Of a DNA stretch of 51,103 bases, positions 13,676-25,239 are shown in pieces. The stretch comes from Globomyces pollinis-pini (taxonomy: Eukaryota > Chytridiomycota > Chytridiomycetes > Rhizophydiales > Globomycetaceae). Made by a program: the position numbers and the translations under genes. The first letter of the stretch is position 1. Each line of letters opens with the position of its first letter. The notes beneath the pieces are model-generated. The model was given only the letters and a program-made list of their open reading frames with translations, searched no databases and was not told where the DNA came from. Location of the stretch: the NCBI GenBank assembly GCA_025399215.1, contig MU621212.1, positions 1-51,103 on the forward strand, read 5' to 3'.

Positions 13676-15121
13676 TCACTTGGAATTTATCCAATCGTTG
13701 AAAAACTCTAGTGAATGTTCAGGTTGATTGAATGGGACAGCATGACCAGCTTCAAAAACTTTCAGAAAAGTCAAGTTTTGATAGGTTCGATACTCTCCAG
13801 CCAGTTTCCCAGTTAGCTTTGAATTCCAAACACGATCAGGAGCAGAATTGAATCCAATTTTGCCTTTCCATTCCATATCCAATGCCCAATATTTATTTCC
13901 CAAATAATTACATATCATGTCTGCATCGCCAGCATAAAGCAGCACTCTGATGTTGTTTTCCAGCAGTTGTGCTACTTGACCATGATATGGAATCCAAATA
14001 TCCCCAGTATTATCAAACGCGTCGCCAACAACTTTACTACCAGCTTTAAATGGTCTTGCAACTCCGATAACTTTCTGTACTTGTGGGTTGTTCAAGTAAT
14101 GTTTGTATGGAAATGGTTTTACATCTGCTTCTTTATCCCTAACGTCATAAACATCTAGACCAGTTAAATCAAATGCATTCCACCATGGATCTTCACACAA
14201 TGCATATGTTTCTCTGTATTGTAAAATTGAAAGAAACACTTACTTGCATATGGTTTTGTTAGTCGCAGCGATGCACTTGAGCATGCTCGATTTACATTTT
14301 GGAAAATTGGCATTCAATTGGTTAACTACAGACTGATTGTAAACATTTTTTTCCGCACCATATTCACCATAGTGATTAAATTGTATGAGAGAATTCGTAA
14401 TTCCATTTCCAATAGCAATAGTCACCAAGTTGATATAAACACGTCCTTGATTCAAATTGCGATTTGAAAGGAGAATTCTTTGTCCAATGGCTGGAACATA
14501 ATGACCTGCGTATGATTCTCCCATTGCATGAAATGGGAGATCTTTATATATCTTGAATGATTGTAAAAACAATTGCAAGAAAGTGTACACATCACCTGCA
14601 GCGCTTTCGGTATCTCCAATGATAGTTTTGTCAGTGTAACTAAATCCAGTTTCAACTGGCTGATCTAAAAATAACAGATTTGCATTGTTATTCCAAGAAT
14701 AAGGGTGTGGGTTTGTCCTGTTCGTGGCTGGATCGAATTTACAAGGTCCCAGTATCTTCAACAAACCAGCCATGGAAGACGATCCTGGACCACCATTTAA
14801 CCATAATACCAATGGATCAGATTGAGGTTTAGAACGAGATTCAAAGAACCAAAAAAATAGATGTCTATCTTCAATGTCTATATATCCAGAAATCTGTGAT
14901 GAATGCCCATTTACATGAATTACCTGATTTACACTGGTGTCACAAAGTTGGCGATGAGGTTTTGCACGAACAGTATGATTTGGAAAGGCTTTGTGAGTAT
15001 AATAATCCCATATTTCTCCATGATCGTCTTGAATTGTCTTGTGTGACACTTGCTCATTATCGTACTTGTCAAAGGACAAAGCCATGACCACTCCAGTCCA
15101 TAAAATCGTGAAAATTCTCAT
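13676..15121 (-). CDS. Secreted/vacuolar serine carboxypeptidase (peptidase family S10)
   Basis: Two exons around a 30-nt intron (14214-14243) give 471 aa, the normal carboxypeptidase Y/cathepsin A length. The enzyme removes C-terminal residues from peptides in the vacuole or outside the cell. The N-terminus MRIFTILWTGVVMALS is a signal peptide. The substrate-binding block LWLNGGPGSSSMAGLL, nucleophile GESYAGHYVPAIG, catalytic Asp in LYAGDADMICNYLGNKYW and catalytic His in FEAGHAVPFNQPEHSL are all intact, so the enzyme should be active. It is convergent with the TFIIIC gene (76 bp between stops). Confidence 0.95.
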
Positions 15122-15621
15122 TCTGGGTTAATGACAAAAGAAATCAAATAATTCATTACAATATTTAAGCCAATCCAACCACATGTTTGGGTTGTACAAT
15201 GCTGGTGTTGGTGGGTACAAGATTGGAGTTTGATTGGAGATGTCCATGTCATTTACTATAATAACTAGTTAGTTTCACAAGCAATTGTTGTATTGCAGTA
15301 TTGTATCGTGGCATGATGCATAGCGATTCGGCCAACTGAACAATTCTCTATTACAATCAGAAATCTGTAGTTGTTAGACTCTGGTTATAATGTTGACACT
15401 TTAGAATATAAAATAGAGAATGAAATAAACTGCTACTATCTAGACTTCAGCTAGATAACTAGAGTCTAGTCCCAAAACATAAATCTGTAATTGCTAATTC
15501 AAAAATCGGATTGATTCACATCCCAAAACTTCAAAAGACTTACTGTATGATATGAAGCATTGTCGCATCTTGACCCTAAATCCGTTCTTTATTTTCAAAA
15601 CAGCCTTTATAATTTCGAGTT
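15122..15621. other. Intergenic, nothing recognised
   Basis: This is the 5' region of the carboxypeptidase gene and the 3' region of the Crinkler-like gene, both on the minus strand. No coding potential or clear repeat was seen. Confidence 0.4.
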
Positions 15622-17568
15622 TTAGGTAAAATAAACCGAGTCCAAGAACTCCCAAATGCCATTCCCAACCTTATTGAAAAATTCTGGATCACTCAACTTG
15701 GTAACAACAAGAGCGCCTTCTGTATACAAAGTTTGCTTTCCTTGAGAATGAATAACGAGCATTTGTTGCACTGAATATCCATTGCGTTGCAGCTGAGTTA
15801 GCGATTCTTGCAACTTCAATCGCATCTGTTCATATCCCCTTAATACTCCATTTCCTTTTCGCTTACAATAAAAGCGGTCTGGATCTGTTGTATCACAGGC
15901 ATTTACAGATTCTTGTTTGGAAATACCTTCTACAAATTTGACTTGCACAATGTAAATGGTTTGTGTCTTGGAACACTTGTAAATTACATCAGGTCCACAC
16001 ATATGGTCAGGGAATAAAACTTGAGATGCATCACTGTCTTGGAAATACAAATACGGCAGGGCCTGCCATGCCTGGACACTATTAACTGCAGTCTCACCTG
16101 CATGATTTGCAACTAAGGCAAAAGCAACTAAATATTCCAATAAATAGCCAACCATTTGAGGCTTTGGGCATTCTGCAATATTCTGAGCAAAAGCCTTGAC
16201 AATATCAGCAAAAGGCATCAAATAGCGGAGGCATTCAACCACAGCTAGTTCTTCGATTTCAATTTGAATGAGAACTCCATCAAATACTTCAGCAAATCCT
16301 AACCCATAACGTATTCCCGCAGCAGCATAGTCTCCAGTAACCCGAAAGTGAAGTTTTCCTTCAAGAATAAGGTCAAGCAGTCCATCCGGACGGACTCTAC
16401 CATATTCATCGCCTTCAACCAGCCTATCAAGAGAGCGAACGTTGTTGTCAAGGTCTCTCTTCAAGAATTTAAGCGGAAAAAGCGATCCTTCTACATTGGA
16501 TATAACAGAGACGAATTCACCAATTGAAACATCTATATCCTTTGATTTTAAATATCCATCAAGAATATATGCCACAAAACCCGCTCTCCCGTGACATAAG
16601 CTAAATGCAGAGATTCTTGAGACGATTTCATCCACTTCCAGTACTTGATGTTCTTGTAGAAATTGAGTAGCATAAATTTCAATATCTGATCTTGACATAG
16701 GATGAAAACTTGACACAACAATATAATCAGTGCGTAGACCGCGCTTCATTACACTGGCTTCCAATGATTCTTTCACAAACTCAAAGTTCATATCAGTTCC
16801 AGACAGTAGGAAATCAGGAAAAGTTCCCAAGCTTTTGGATAATTCAAACAGCGGAGAAAATAAAGGACGCAACGTCCCCCACATGATATGTAAAGACTGA
16901 CTTTCTACCAAGATCTGGATATCATCAATTGCAACGAATGGAAAGTAGTTGACTTTTGGAGGCCAATGGAAAACCGGCTTGTTCAAAAACCTTGTAAAGA
17001 CATATTTAAAAATATCAATTCCAAAGAATGCAACGGGATGCAGTTGAGCCAGAAGAATTTGCCAAGGCTTATTGAATCCTTTTTCCAACAAGTAGTTACA
17101 TACAGCAGCACGAACAAAGTACAACAACCTGATCGTATCGTCGGTTCGTTCAGGATATTTGTCGCAATACAATTGACACTGCAATAAATCACCAGAACCA
17201 AAGTCGTCTTGTGGACTTTTGGAAGTGAAATAGTATCCAAAGTTTGAGTGCAGCAATTCTAAAAGCATTCGTGTCTTTCCGGCCCCGGAAACAGCAAGAA
17301 TTAACTTGATATTGTCAACATTATCAAGGTTGTAAGAGGTTAATCTTCTATCCAGACGATATTCCAAACAGTTGTCTTTAAACGAAGCATTGTTTGGCAT
17401 ATTGTGCACATTTACAACGGCTTCTAAAAGGTTTATCAGATGTTTAAGAGAATTTGGCATGGCCACCTTTGTTTGGATAGACTCTTCGATGCTCTGGGTT
17501 TGGGAGATTGGAGTTCGTTGGGAATCAGTATCCACAGCAGTTCCTCTTGGTTGTTCATTTTGGTCCAT
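15622..17568 (-). CDS. Crinkler/RHS-like protein: P-loop NTPase plus PD-(D/E)xK-type nuclease
   Basis: Intronless, 648 aa. Residues ~88-105 carry a Walker A motif, LAVSGAGKTRMLLELL, followed by YFTSKS and GSGDLLQ, the pattern shared by Crinkler (CRN) and retrotransposon-hot-spot proteins of eukaryotic microbes. A plausible Walker B, YFPFVAIDDIQIL, lies near residue 210. Near residue 535 CGPDVIYK, then IYIVQVKF ten residues later, matches a PD...(D/E/Q)xK nuclease core. The first ~60 residues are polar and Thr/Gln-rich, with no LxLFLAK motif or signal peptide. Such NTPase-nuclease proteins are proposed effectors or self-defence proteins. Lack of introns among intron-rich neighbours and a more GC-rich codon use fit horizontal or retro origin (inference). 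Confidence 0.75.
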   Translation of the reverse strand: MDQNEQPRGTAVDTDSQRTPISQTQSIEESIQTKVAMPNSLKHLINLLEAVVNVHNMPNNASFKDNCLEYRLDRRLTSYNLDNVDNIKLILAVSGAGKTRMLLELLHSNFGYYFTSKSPQDDFGSGDLLQCQLYCDKYPERTDDTIRLLYFVRAAVCNYLLEKGFNKPWQILLAQLHPVAFFGIDIFKYVFTRFLNKPVFHWPPKVNYFPFVAIDDIQILVESQSLHIMWGTLRPLFSPLFELSKSLGTFPDFLLSGTDMNFEFVKESLEASVMKRGLRTDYIVVSSFHPMSRSDIEIYATQFLQEHQVLEVDEIVSRISAFSLCHGRAGFVAYILDGYLKSKDIDVSIGEFVSVISNVEGSLFPLKFLKRDLDNNVRSLDRLVEGDEYGRVRPDGLLDLILEGKLHFRVTGDYAAAGIRYGLGFAEVFDGVLIQIEIEELAVVECLRYLMPFADIVKAFAQNIAECPKPQMVGYLLEYLVAFALVANHAGETAVNSVQAWQALPYLYFQDSDASQVLFPDHMCGPDVIYKCSKTQTIYIVQVKFVEGISKQESVNACDTTDPDRFYCKRKGNGVLRGYEQMRLKLQESLTQLQRNGYSVQQMLVIHSQGKQTLYTEGALVVTKLSDPEFFNKVGNGIWEFLDSVYFT

Positions 17569-18155
17569 TGTTCAGATTGGAAAAAAAAAGAAAATTGAAA
17601 GATCTCGAACGAAAGTATCAGACGTGAAAACACACGTTAATCGTAACTTGTCCCATTCATCTCAACTGTATAATAAATCTAGGAATGTGAAGGATCTGAT
17701 ACCATTCAAAATTGTGCTGTTTAGATCTCTTGAGATGATTCACGGTTTATTGAGTTATCTCTGATCACTAGTGATCAGATATATCTGATATCCCAAATCT
17801 TGATGGTAGTAGTGATTTACTACTCAAATTGTTTATTCCGTCCGAACCTTGGTTGCCGATTACAAACTTTGTGTAGTTGTGGATGCTCTGTTTTCCGAAC
17901 GAAATCCCAGATGCCCATGAAGAATTCAATGAAGTATGATGGAAAGTTATACTGTAAAGGGATAGCGAAAAACCTTTTGTATTTGTCAACTGATTCCACT
18001 CTCACACCTGAAATATCCTGAACTAGGTAGTTTGGCCTAAATAAAAAAAGCATTGATTTGAGCTGTACAAGTGGAATTCGGCAACATAAACCTCATTATT
18101 CCAAGTTGCTTGTTCTTGGATACAAAGAAATCCTTGAAAAATTCTTCAAACCATT
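17569..18155. other. Divergent intergenic region with an 18-bp palindrome and a possible coding remnant
   Basis: A perfect palindrome, CTGATCACTAGTGATCAG, sits at 17761-17778, about 190 bp upstream of the Crinkler-like start. On the minus strand, 18145 to about 17820 reads as two exon-like pieces joined across 18037-18068 (32 nt, GT-AG) without a frame break (…VYVAEFHL then PNYLVQDISGVRV…IEFFMGIWDFVRK). It has no start codon and would abut the USP48 start, so it may be a gene fragment or a small gene with an unseen first exon. The family is not recognised. Confidence 0.35.
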
Positions 18156-21100
18156 ATGCGATCCGTTCATACTATCGATGCTTCAATCTGGAATGAATTA
18201 AGTGTTTTATGGATAAATAGGAATCCAGAAGAAGAAGCTAATACCCTCGCTAAGCTTGCGAATTCCATTCAATTTGCTGAATATAGAAAACATAAGCATC
18301 CTTCAACTATCACAGATCTTCGAAAGAAAAAGAAACCACAGACTTGCAATAAATCTATATGCATATCGAATCCTCATTGTTTAAAACCTTGGATTATAAC
18401 AAATTGGAAAGATTTTAATCCAGATGACTCGCTCCCTATCATACGGACTCTATCAACTGGAATCGCAGTAAATTCATTTCGCTTAATTATGATAGAACCT
18501 TGGAGCTACCTGTTATCTCAATTCTTTGATTCAAGTAATAATTCAATGTTAAAAACTGGATAGATTTGGTTCCATAATGCACGATTTCGCAATGGGATAT
18601 TCAAATATCAAAAAACTTCAAAGGTGATTGAGAAGTAACTGATTATGGTAGAATGTTGCGTATCATTTACAAGAAATATTTGTCAGATTACAGTTATCTC
18701 GAAAATCATTCATTGATACCCAAGAATTGGTTGAAGCTATGAAAATTGACCCCTCAATTCAACAAGATGCTCTGGAGTATATTGCTGTTAGATTAACATT
18801 TAGGTTTTCGAAATTGCTTATTTCATTGTTGGACGATTTACTACTTTCGGAGAATCAACAACACATTTCAAGTTTGATCTTGGATCAATACAAAGGTGAA
18901 TATGAATATGTCACCCAATGCTTAAAATGTGAAGTCAAAGTATCCAGAAAGAGTCGATTTTATGAATTAGAAATTGGCGTTACCGTAAATATATGTAACC
19001 TATAGTTAAACGACAGGGAAAATCAAAGAAATTGGAAGATTGTATTAAAGAATCCATGTGTGATGAGAAACTTGAGGGAGATAATCAATACATGTGTGGG
19101 ACATGTCAAACAAAACAAGATGCAAATCGTATGGTATTTCTTGCCAGCCTTCCAACTGTAATATTGAAATATCTCAAATTACTAGACTCTCAACATTCAA
19201 ATAAATAGATTCATATTTGACATGGAAACTTATACCAAAAAGAAGAATAGCGCATCAATTGGATTTCCTTCAATCTTGAACATGAGTGAATATTTTCCAA
19301 ATCAAGATCATTCATTCAAATATAATTTAAAGTCCGTGTTACTACACCATGGTGGAGATGCAAATTCAGGACATTATGTTTCTCGAATATTTGATTCCAA
19401 GTTTGATCTGATCAATTTTTAACTATAGAATTGGAAAATGGATCGAATTTGATGATAAGGTGGTGAAAATTTTAGATGCACCGGATTTTCAGTTTGATAC
19501 GGAGGAAGAAAAGCAGTTGCCAACTGAAAAGGACTCTGACGAGTAAAGTATTCTCAATTTACATTTACAGTTTCTTTTATTCTAATTCGGCTTATTTATT
19601 GGTTTATGAGCTCATCAACGATGTATCGATAGAAGAGGTTGCTATTCCAGATACTTTTGTTGAAGATATACAACGAGAAAATGAAGTTTTTGAAAAGGAA
19701 TGTAAAATACGATTGGAAGAGTATTCTTTTTACAGAATCTAACAATAGAGTTGCGACTGTAATCGAGTCAGAAAAACATGAAATTGAATACTTTAAGGAA
19801 TTGTTTAAAGTATGGGAAGTGGATTGCGAGAGTGTATATATTAAATGAAGTTGATATTGTTAGAGCGATGCAATGTATGTATCAGCAGACTCATTACTTT
19901 CCAAAATTTCTAATTATACTTTGAAATTATGTGAAGATGTTTCAAAGGATGATAAAGAAGATCTAACAACATCAAAAATTATTGATAACTCAGATTTGAT
20001 GTGTGAACATGGGAAATTGAATCCAATAGAAATATGCAAAAGTAAACGCATCAGCATCGTAACGTCAATATTTAACAATTTCTGTAGGAAGGTTATAATA
20101 TATTGACAAAAGATTTGGGATTTGATATATCTCCACCGTTGGCCTGTCAAGATTTTTGTCAAATTTGTTTCATCAATACACTTGTAGATCAAACTGAATT
20201 CTATAATCATTCGATTGATATTGATATCATCAAAAAACAAAAGAAAGGAGGAGATCGATATTTGATATCTAAACCATGGTTTACAGAATGGAAGAAGAAG
20301 GTTCCAAATTTTCCTAGTGGAAGTACACCTATACCTAATTCGCTCGATTTCAATCAGGATGTTTATTGTATTCATGGAAATCGAGCAGTGGATTTCTCAA
20401 AACAAATTGGTGTATCCACTTCAGTATATCAGAGGTTACAAATTCGGTTCCCTAGTTTTGTGACTATATTAGCATCAGATGCTGCATGTTCGAAATGCTC
20501 AAATCAACAAAGCAATGTTGAAAAAGATTCAGATGAAAAAGAGAACGCAGCAGTGTTGGAAGAACTTGTATTTATATTTTATAACTTATAATAGTATGCA
20601 TTGAAACGTATTAGTACTCGCAACACCTATTCCACGGTAGTGGGGGAACCTTATTTTTTATTACCTTTAGGTAACTTTATATATTTTTAATTTATCAGAT
20701 TTCTTGTCAACATGGCGAAAATGTACTAAAATGAAACCCCCACAATACCCAACATGTACAATTGAAACACATACTTTTATATGTACGCATAATCAATTAG
20801 TTTGTGATTTGAATTTGGATGTATCAAAAAGAAAATATGTATTTGTAACAGAATTAGAATGGAATATATTGAAAACAAAGTATAAAGTAGAAGGCCCAGA
20901 TATTCAATTAACAAAAAATGATGATGGTGCATTGGAAACTGTTTTAGCAACTTGTAATGAATGTAGAAAAGATTTAATGTTACAATATACCAAAACCACT
21001 ATCAGTATTAAGCAAAAAGTCAGTAATTTGGATTCTAAAACTTCCAAAACCAATGTTGTATCCAAAAGTAGATCAACTCGGCAAGATGATGGGTTTTTGG

Positions 21101-21959
21101 TTACCATACAGCCAACATTAACTGTTCGAGGATTGAAGACATTGGTATTGAATTAATGGATTAAATTATAGTTGGAAGTTAAATTTAAAACTCCTGCATT
21201 ATATCAAACTTTGTATAAATCAGGAATAGAGTTGACTGATAATGATTGTACTATGAAAGATTTGAAAATATGTCCAAATGATGTATTAGAGATTGAAACA
21301 TTTGATCAAGAAGATGAATCAAATAAATTTGGTATTTTTTTTAATCTAATGTATTGCTAGATGAAGATAATCAGATTGAAGTTGGATTTAGTGGTACCGT
21401 TTTGGTAGGAAATCGATTTCCAATTGTTGTGCCCGTGGTTGATTTATCTACATCTGGTAACGATGGTACTGCTACAGAAGAATCAAAGGAGGATATCATA
21501 CCAAGTGTGATAATGATTAAAGATGGGATCGAAAACATTGAACAATTGGATAATATTACCCCAATGGATTGTGTCGAACCAATAACGATGATGAAGACTA
21601 ATATCAAACCTGAAGGAACTTTAATTACTTCATTATCAAGTGAGCAAATTGACACAAGTGATTTGGAGACTAAAGAGAAACTGAAAAGGAACACTGATGG
21701 GCAAAAACAGTCAATCAACGAAGATCATGAAATTGAAATAACAGAGAAGGGGAATAACAAAAGATGCCGTTCTAACAGTCCAATACTACCAGTATCCTTA
21801 AATGTAGATGAATCAATTAAACGTCATAAATCAGAAGATATACAAGAAACGGAATCATTGACTTCAAGTTCAAAACAGATGAGGATGTTATTTGCAAGCT
21901 CACCTCTCAGCAGTATACCTGATTCCCCATGTATTGAGAGTGATCTGGAACTTAGTTGA
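18156..21959 (+). CDS. USP48: Ubiquitin carboxyl-terminal hydrolase, USP48 type
   Basis: Sixteen exons and fifteen introns of 27-32 nt (first 18468-18495, last 21332-21360) give 1125 aa. It is a deubiquitinase. Landmarks against human USP48 are CNKSICISNPHCL in the N-terminus, the catalytic Cys box NLGATCYLNSLIQIWF (split by an intron at 18535-18563), QQDALEFSKLLISLLDDLL, paired zinc-ribbon CxxC motifs, LHHGGDANSGHYVSR with the catalytic His, then YLLVYEL. Two DUSP-like segments follow (around MCEHGKLNP and FICTHNQLVCDLNL). A ubiquitin-like segment (LEVKFKTPALYQTLY) comes before a final block VGFSGTVLVGNR, which matches the human C-terminal GF.GTGLLG. A ~190-residue acidic tail is extra. All exons stay in frame. 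Confidence 0.93.
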
Positions 21960-22084
21960 CACAACTGAATTAAAGATTGCACCATATCGTCCTAATAAAT
22001 CATTGCATTCATTGCCCCTAGCAAAGTTTGCAAATTGTAGAAGATATGTGATATAGAGTCTATTTATTGCAATCAACCAAATGT

Positions 22085-22662
22085 TTAATGTTTGTTAAAT
22101 GTTTCTGGAACAATCAATATCGGATAATCTATTGAACGTAAAAGATAATTGGAAACCGTTCCCAACAATTTATCTGCCAGTGTATTTTTCGATTGTTTAC
22201 CCAAAACAATCAAATCTGGTTTTAAAACGAGAATTTGAGTTCTTAAAGATTCTCGAACTTCACCTTGAAGTAATATAGCAGTGACATGAATTTTGAGTGA
22301 TTGAAATTCAGCTGCGACTTTTGTTAGTAATGTTTTAGAATGATCCAATTGAAAGTCCTTGAATGCTCGTAAATGATCTTCGACTAATCATTAAGTTGAA
22401 GATGATTACCAGGTTCTTTAGTTGTTCTAGTATGTAAAAATGTATGTAATAACGAAGCATGGGTACATTCCATCACATGAAGTAATACCACTCTATCTGA
22501 TTGATGATTGATGATACGATTGATTGCATATTGAACAGCATTTACTGAATTTTCCAAGGTATCTATTGGTAAACAAATCACACGATTTGGAATGAAATCT
22601 GGAGCATCATGAATGATTTGTAAATGATAAAAAGGGTTGAAATCAAGAGCATCTTCAGACAT
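22085..22662 (-). CDS. UspA-type universal stress protein
   Basis: Two exons around a 26-nt intron (22384-22409) give 183 aa. Starting 34 codons earlier (to 22764) is possible, but the extra sequence is unlike the family. The fold starts with NRVICLPIDTLENSVNAVQY, continues with VVLLHVMECTH, and ends with PDLIVLGKQSKN, LLGTVSNYLLRSIDYPILIVP, matching the alpha/beta Usp domain. The usual ATP-binding G-x2-G-x9-G(S/T) is only partly kept, so nucleotide binding is uncertain. The Usp family is bacterial in name but common in fungi and plants. It is divergent from PA2G4 and convergent with USP48. Confidence 0.85.
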
Positions 22663-23194
22663 TGAAGTGATAAAAAGGTAAAGAATTTCAATTCGTTTGC
22701 AATGAAAAAAAGCGCGAATGAATACAAGAATTGAATCATCATGAGTCGTTGTTTCATTAAACACAAAACTATTACGTGTCTCTGTTTATATAAATGAGTA
22801 TGGTAGCAGCAATGACTTAACACGTATCTTTTATATCAATTAAATAGTGGAACTACATGGATTTGGTGTCCATTCACAACAACACTTGACACGAAAGGAC
22901 AAAAGAAGGTCCAGAAGAAACTCTGTTCCAAGACAAATTTGTCCAATTTCATCAATGATATTTTGATGGATTTCCAATGAAAATAACACCCCCACACAGT
23001 ATATTTTGATTTAAATCACGTTATGCTGAAGGTCTTTCAATGGTAAATAAACTGGTATAATAAACTGGTTCAGTCCTGTTTATACAGACTCTCTTTCATC
23101 CGTGGTATCTATACACTCTCTCTAGCATCCAGATATTTATAGATTTTTGTGATTTCATTAGCCACAAAGTCAGGTGAGAATTTTTTTTTCCCAA
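22663..23194. other. Divergent promoter region (Usp gene / PA2G4)
   Basis: No ORF of note. The half nearest PA2G4 has pyrimidine-rich tracts (around 23085-23125) and a poly-T run just before the start codon, typical of a compact fungal promoter and leader. Confidence 0.4.
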
Positions 23195-24411
23195 ATGTCA
23201 GACCACGAAGAAGAAAAGAATGAAAATGAATTGATTCCTGTTACTGTAACAAAATACCAAGTCGCTGCTGATATCGCTAACCGTATCTTATCAATGGTAG
23301 TATTCATCTATAGGTTCATTGAAAACTGTTTTGGCTGCTATTAAACCTGGTGCTACTATCTTGGATTTATGTACTTTGGGTGATAATACTATCAATTCAA
23401 TCTCAAAAACTGTCTATAACAAAGGGGCTGTTAAAAGGGGTATTGCATTCCCTACTTGTGTATCTCCAAATTCACTCATCTGCAATCTGTCTCCTTTAGC
23501 TTCTGATCCAGAAGCTAAATTGACTTTGGCTGAAGGTGACGTTGTCAAAGTCGAATTGGGAACTCATGTTGATGGTTACATTTGTCAATTGGCTCATACT
23601 GTTGTTGTTGGAGCCACAGCTGAATCTCCTGCTACTGGGGTTAAAGCTGATATTATGAAATGTGGAAATGCATGCATGGAAGCTGCTGTTCGACTTATCA
23701 AACCTGGCAATACCAATACTCAAGTCACAGAAGCTATTGAAAAAATTACCAACGATTTTGGTCTTAAAGCTTCTGAAGGTACAATTATAATATCAATTAA
23801 TGTTATCTAGGTATGCTATCTCATCAATTATTGCGAAATGTTCTTGATGGACCAAAAACTATTGTTTGTAATCCAACTGAACAAAGCAAGAAAGATACTG
23901 CTGAAGTCACCTTTGAATTGGGCGAAGTTTACGCATTTGATATCTGTGTATCTAATGGTGATGGAAAATCCAAGTCTGCTGAAATCAGAACCACCGTCTA
24001 CAAACGAAACCCAAATGCAACATATCAATTAAAGGTAAGAGACTTTTTATTCACTTAATTATTCAGATGGCTGCATCTCGATATGTGTTTTCTCAAGTTC
24101 AAAAAGAAATTGGAACTATGGGTTTCTCATTACGTCAATTAGATGAAAAGAAAGGTCGTATGGGTATCATTGAATGTGCTTCTCATGCTTTGGTTACACC
24201 TTATGGTGTTCAAAAAGATGCTGAAGGTGTTTACAGTGCACACTTTGTCTTTACCGTTTTGTTGATGCCAAACGGACCATTAAGACTTTCAGCTCATTAT
24301 GACGAGTCACTTGTCAAGTCTGATAAAGACGTCAAGGATGCAGAGATTGTTGAACTGTTAAAAACTGAAATTAAAAAGAAAAAGAAGTCTGCAAAGAAGT
24401 CTACTGCTTAA
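23195..24411 (+). CDS. PA2G4/EBP1: Proliferation-associated protein 2G4 / EBP1 (methionine aminopeptidase-like fold)
   Basis: Four exons (introns 23283-23313, 23779-23810, 24035-24066) give 373 aa. The family is a catalytically dead methionine aminopeptidase homologue that binds the ribosome exit tunnel and acts in ribosome biogenesis. Aligned blocks include VTKYQVAADIANR, LDLCTLGDNTI, KRGIAFPTCVSPNSLIC, VKVELGTHVDGYI, EGMLSHQLLRNVLDGPKTI and FTVLLMPNGPLRLSAHYDES, with a Lys-rich tail (KKKKKSAKKS) that in homologues binds RNA. The first intron was placed at 23283 because this restores IANR-SLKTVLAAI in register with the human protein; a shorter alternative breaks the frame. Confidence 0.95.
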
Positions 24412-24667
24412 ATAAACCTAACCAGCTTAATTTCATTCTCTGTTACTAGTCTCAATGAGCTTCTTTCGTATTGACCTTTTTATTATGGGAACTCGATGGA
24501 GTTGAATCTTGTTCTATAGACAATGAACAAAACATTTTTATGATGGTACAGTTAATACACCAATAAATCTCAATGCAAGATCCAATAAAACTTAGAAGTA
24601 AAATACAGATTCCATTTTCCATTATATAATGAGACAATCGATCAATTTTATTTCGAAAGTTGATTAT
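24412..24667. other. Convergent 3' region with a doubtful small hydrophobic ORF
   Basis: This lies between the PA2G4 and RPL30 stops. A minus-strand 61-codon frame (24452-24637) has one hydrophobic segment (GICILLLSFIGSCIEIYW) and no other support, so it is not called as a gene. Confidence 0.25.
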
Positions 24668-25092
24668 TTATTCAGCAGGAGTGACGATATCAGAATCACC
24701 TTGGTCGAGAATAGACAAGACTCCAACACGGAAATATTTACCACAAGCAGTTCCAAGTTCGATGTTGGCTAATACATTAATAAATTGTTGAAATTACTTC
24801 CAGCATAGTGGTGAACACCAGTCTTTGAAAGCATGGCGTAATATTCGATTTCTGATTTACGAAGTGGAGGACAGTTTCCAGAAATGATGACTAATTTAGC
24901 TAAAAGGATTTAAGTGATAAAGAAACAAACATTTTCCATTTCTGAGAGTCTTCAAAGCACTTTTGTAACCCAAAGTGGATTTACCACTCTTCATGACTAT
25001 TTTATGAATAAAAAGGATTGAATACCCAATGAAAGACGGGTGTTGATAGTTTCTGCAGATTTTTTAACTTTCTTTTGAGCAGCAGGAGCCAT
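24668..25092 (-). CDS. RPL30: 60S ribosomal protein eL30
   Basis: Four exons with introns 24997-25025, 24900-24930 and 24769-24797 give 111 aa, the standard eL30 length. The protein is a large-subunit ribosomal component that also binds kink-turn RNA. Diagnostic blocks are [59 protein letters not shown] and [17 protein letters not shown]. It is divergent from EIF2B1 with only 147 bp between start codons, so the promoter is shared and contains telo-box-like motifs, which are known in ribosomal protein gene promoters of plants and some fungi. Confidence 0.97.
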
Positions 25093-25193
25093 TGCTAATG
25101 AATTAATGGATGGATGGATGAATGTACCTAAAATTAAATTCAATTGTTGATACCTTTGTAATGTGAAGAAATTCTTAATTGGAGTTGGATTTT

Positions 25194-25224
25194 CAGCCAC
25201 CCCTAACCCTAGTAACCCTAATTC
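25194..25224. promoter_or_regulatory. Telo-box-like repeats in a shared RPL30/EIF2B1 promoter
   Basis: Copies of ACCCTA within this stretch (CCCTAACCCTAG then AACCCTAATT) sit about 15-45 bp before the EIF2B1 start and 100-130 bp before the RPL30 start. AACCCTAA telo-boxes drive ribosomal protein genes in plants and bind Tbf1-like factors in some fungi. The motif is directly visible; the regulatory role is inference. Confidence 0.5.
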
Positions 25225-25239
25225 AACTTGTCCTTTCTT

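Noticed and set aside
22663..22764. N-terminal extension of the UspA-type protein
   Set aside because: The 34 extra residues are hydrophobic and unlike Usp N-termini; the later ATG fits the domain start better.
24452..24637. Small hydrophobic minus-strand ORF
   Set aside because: It lies in a convergent 3' region; a single hydrophobic stretch of this length is expected by chance in AT-rich DNA.
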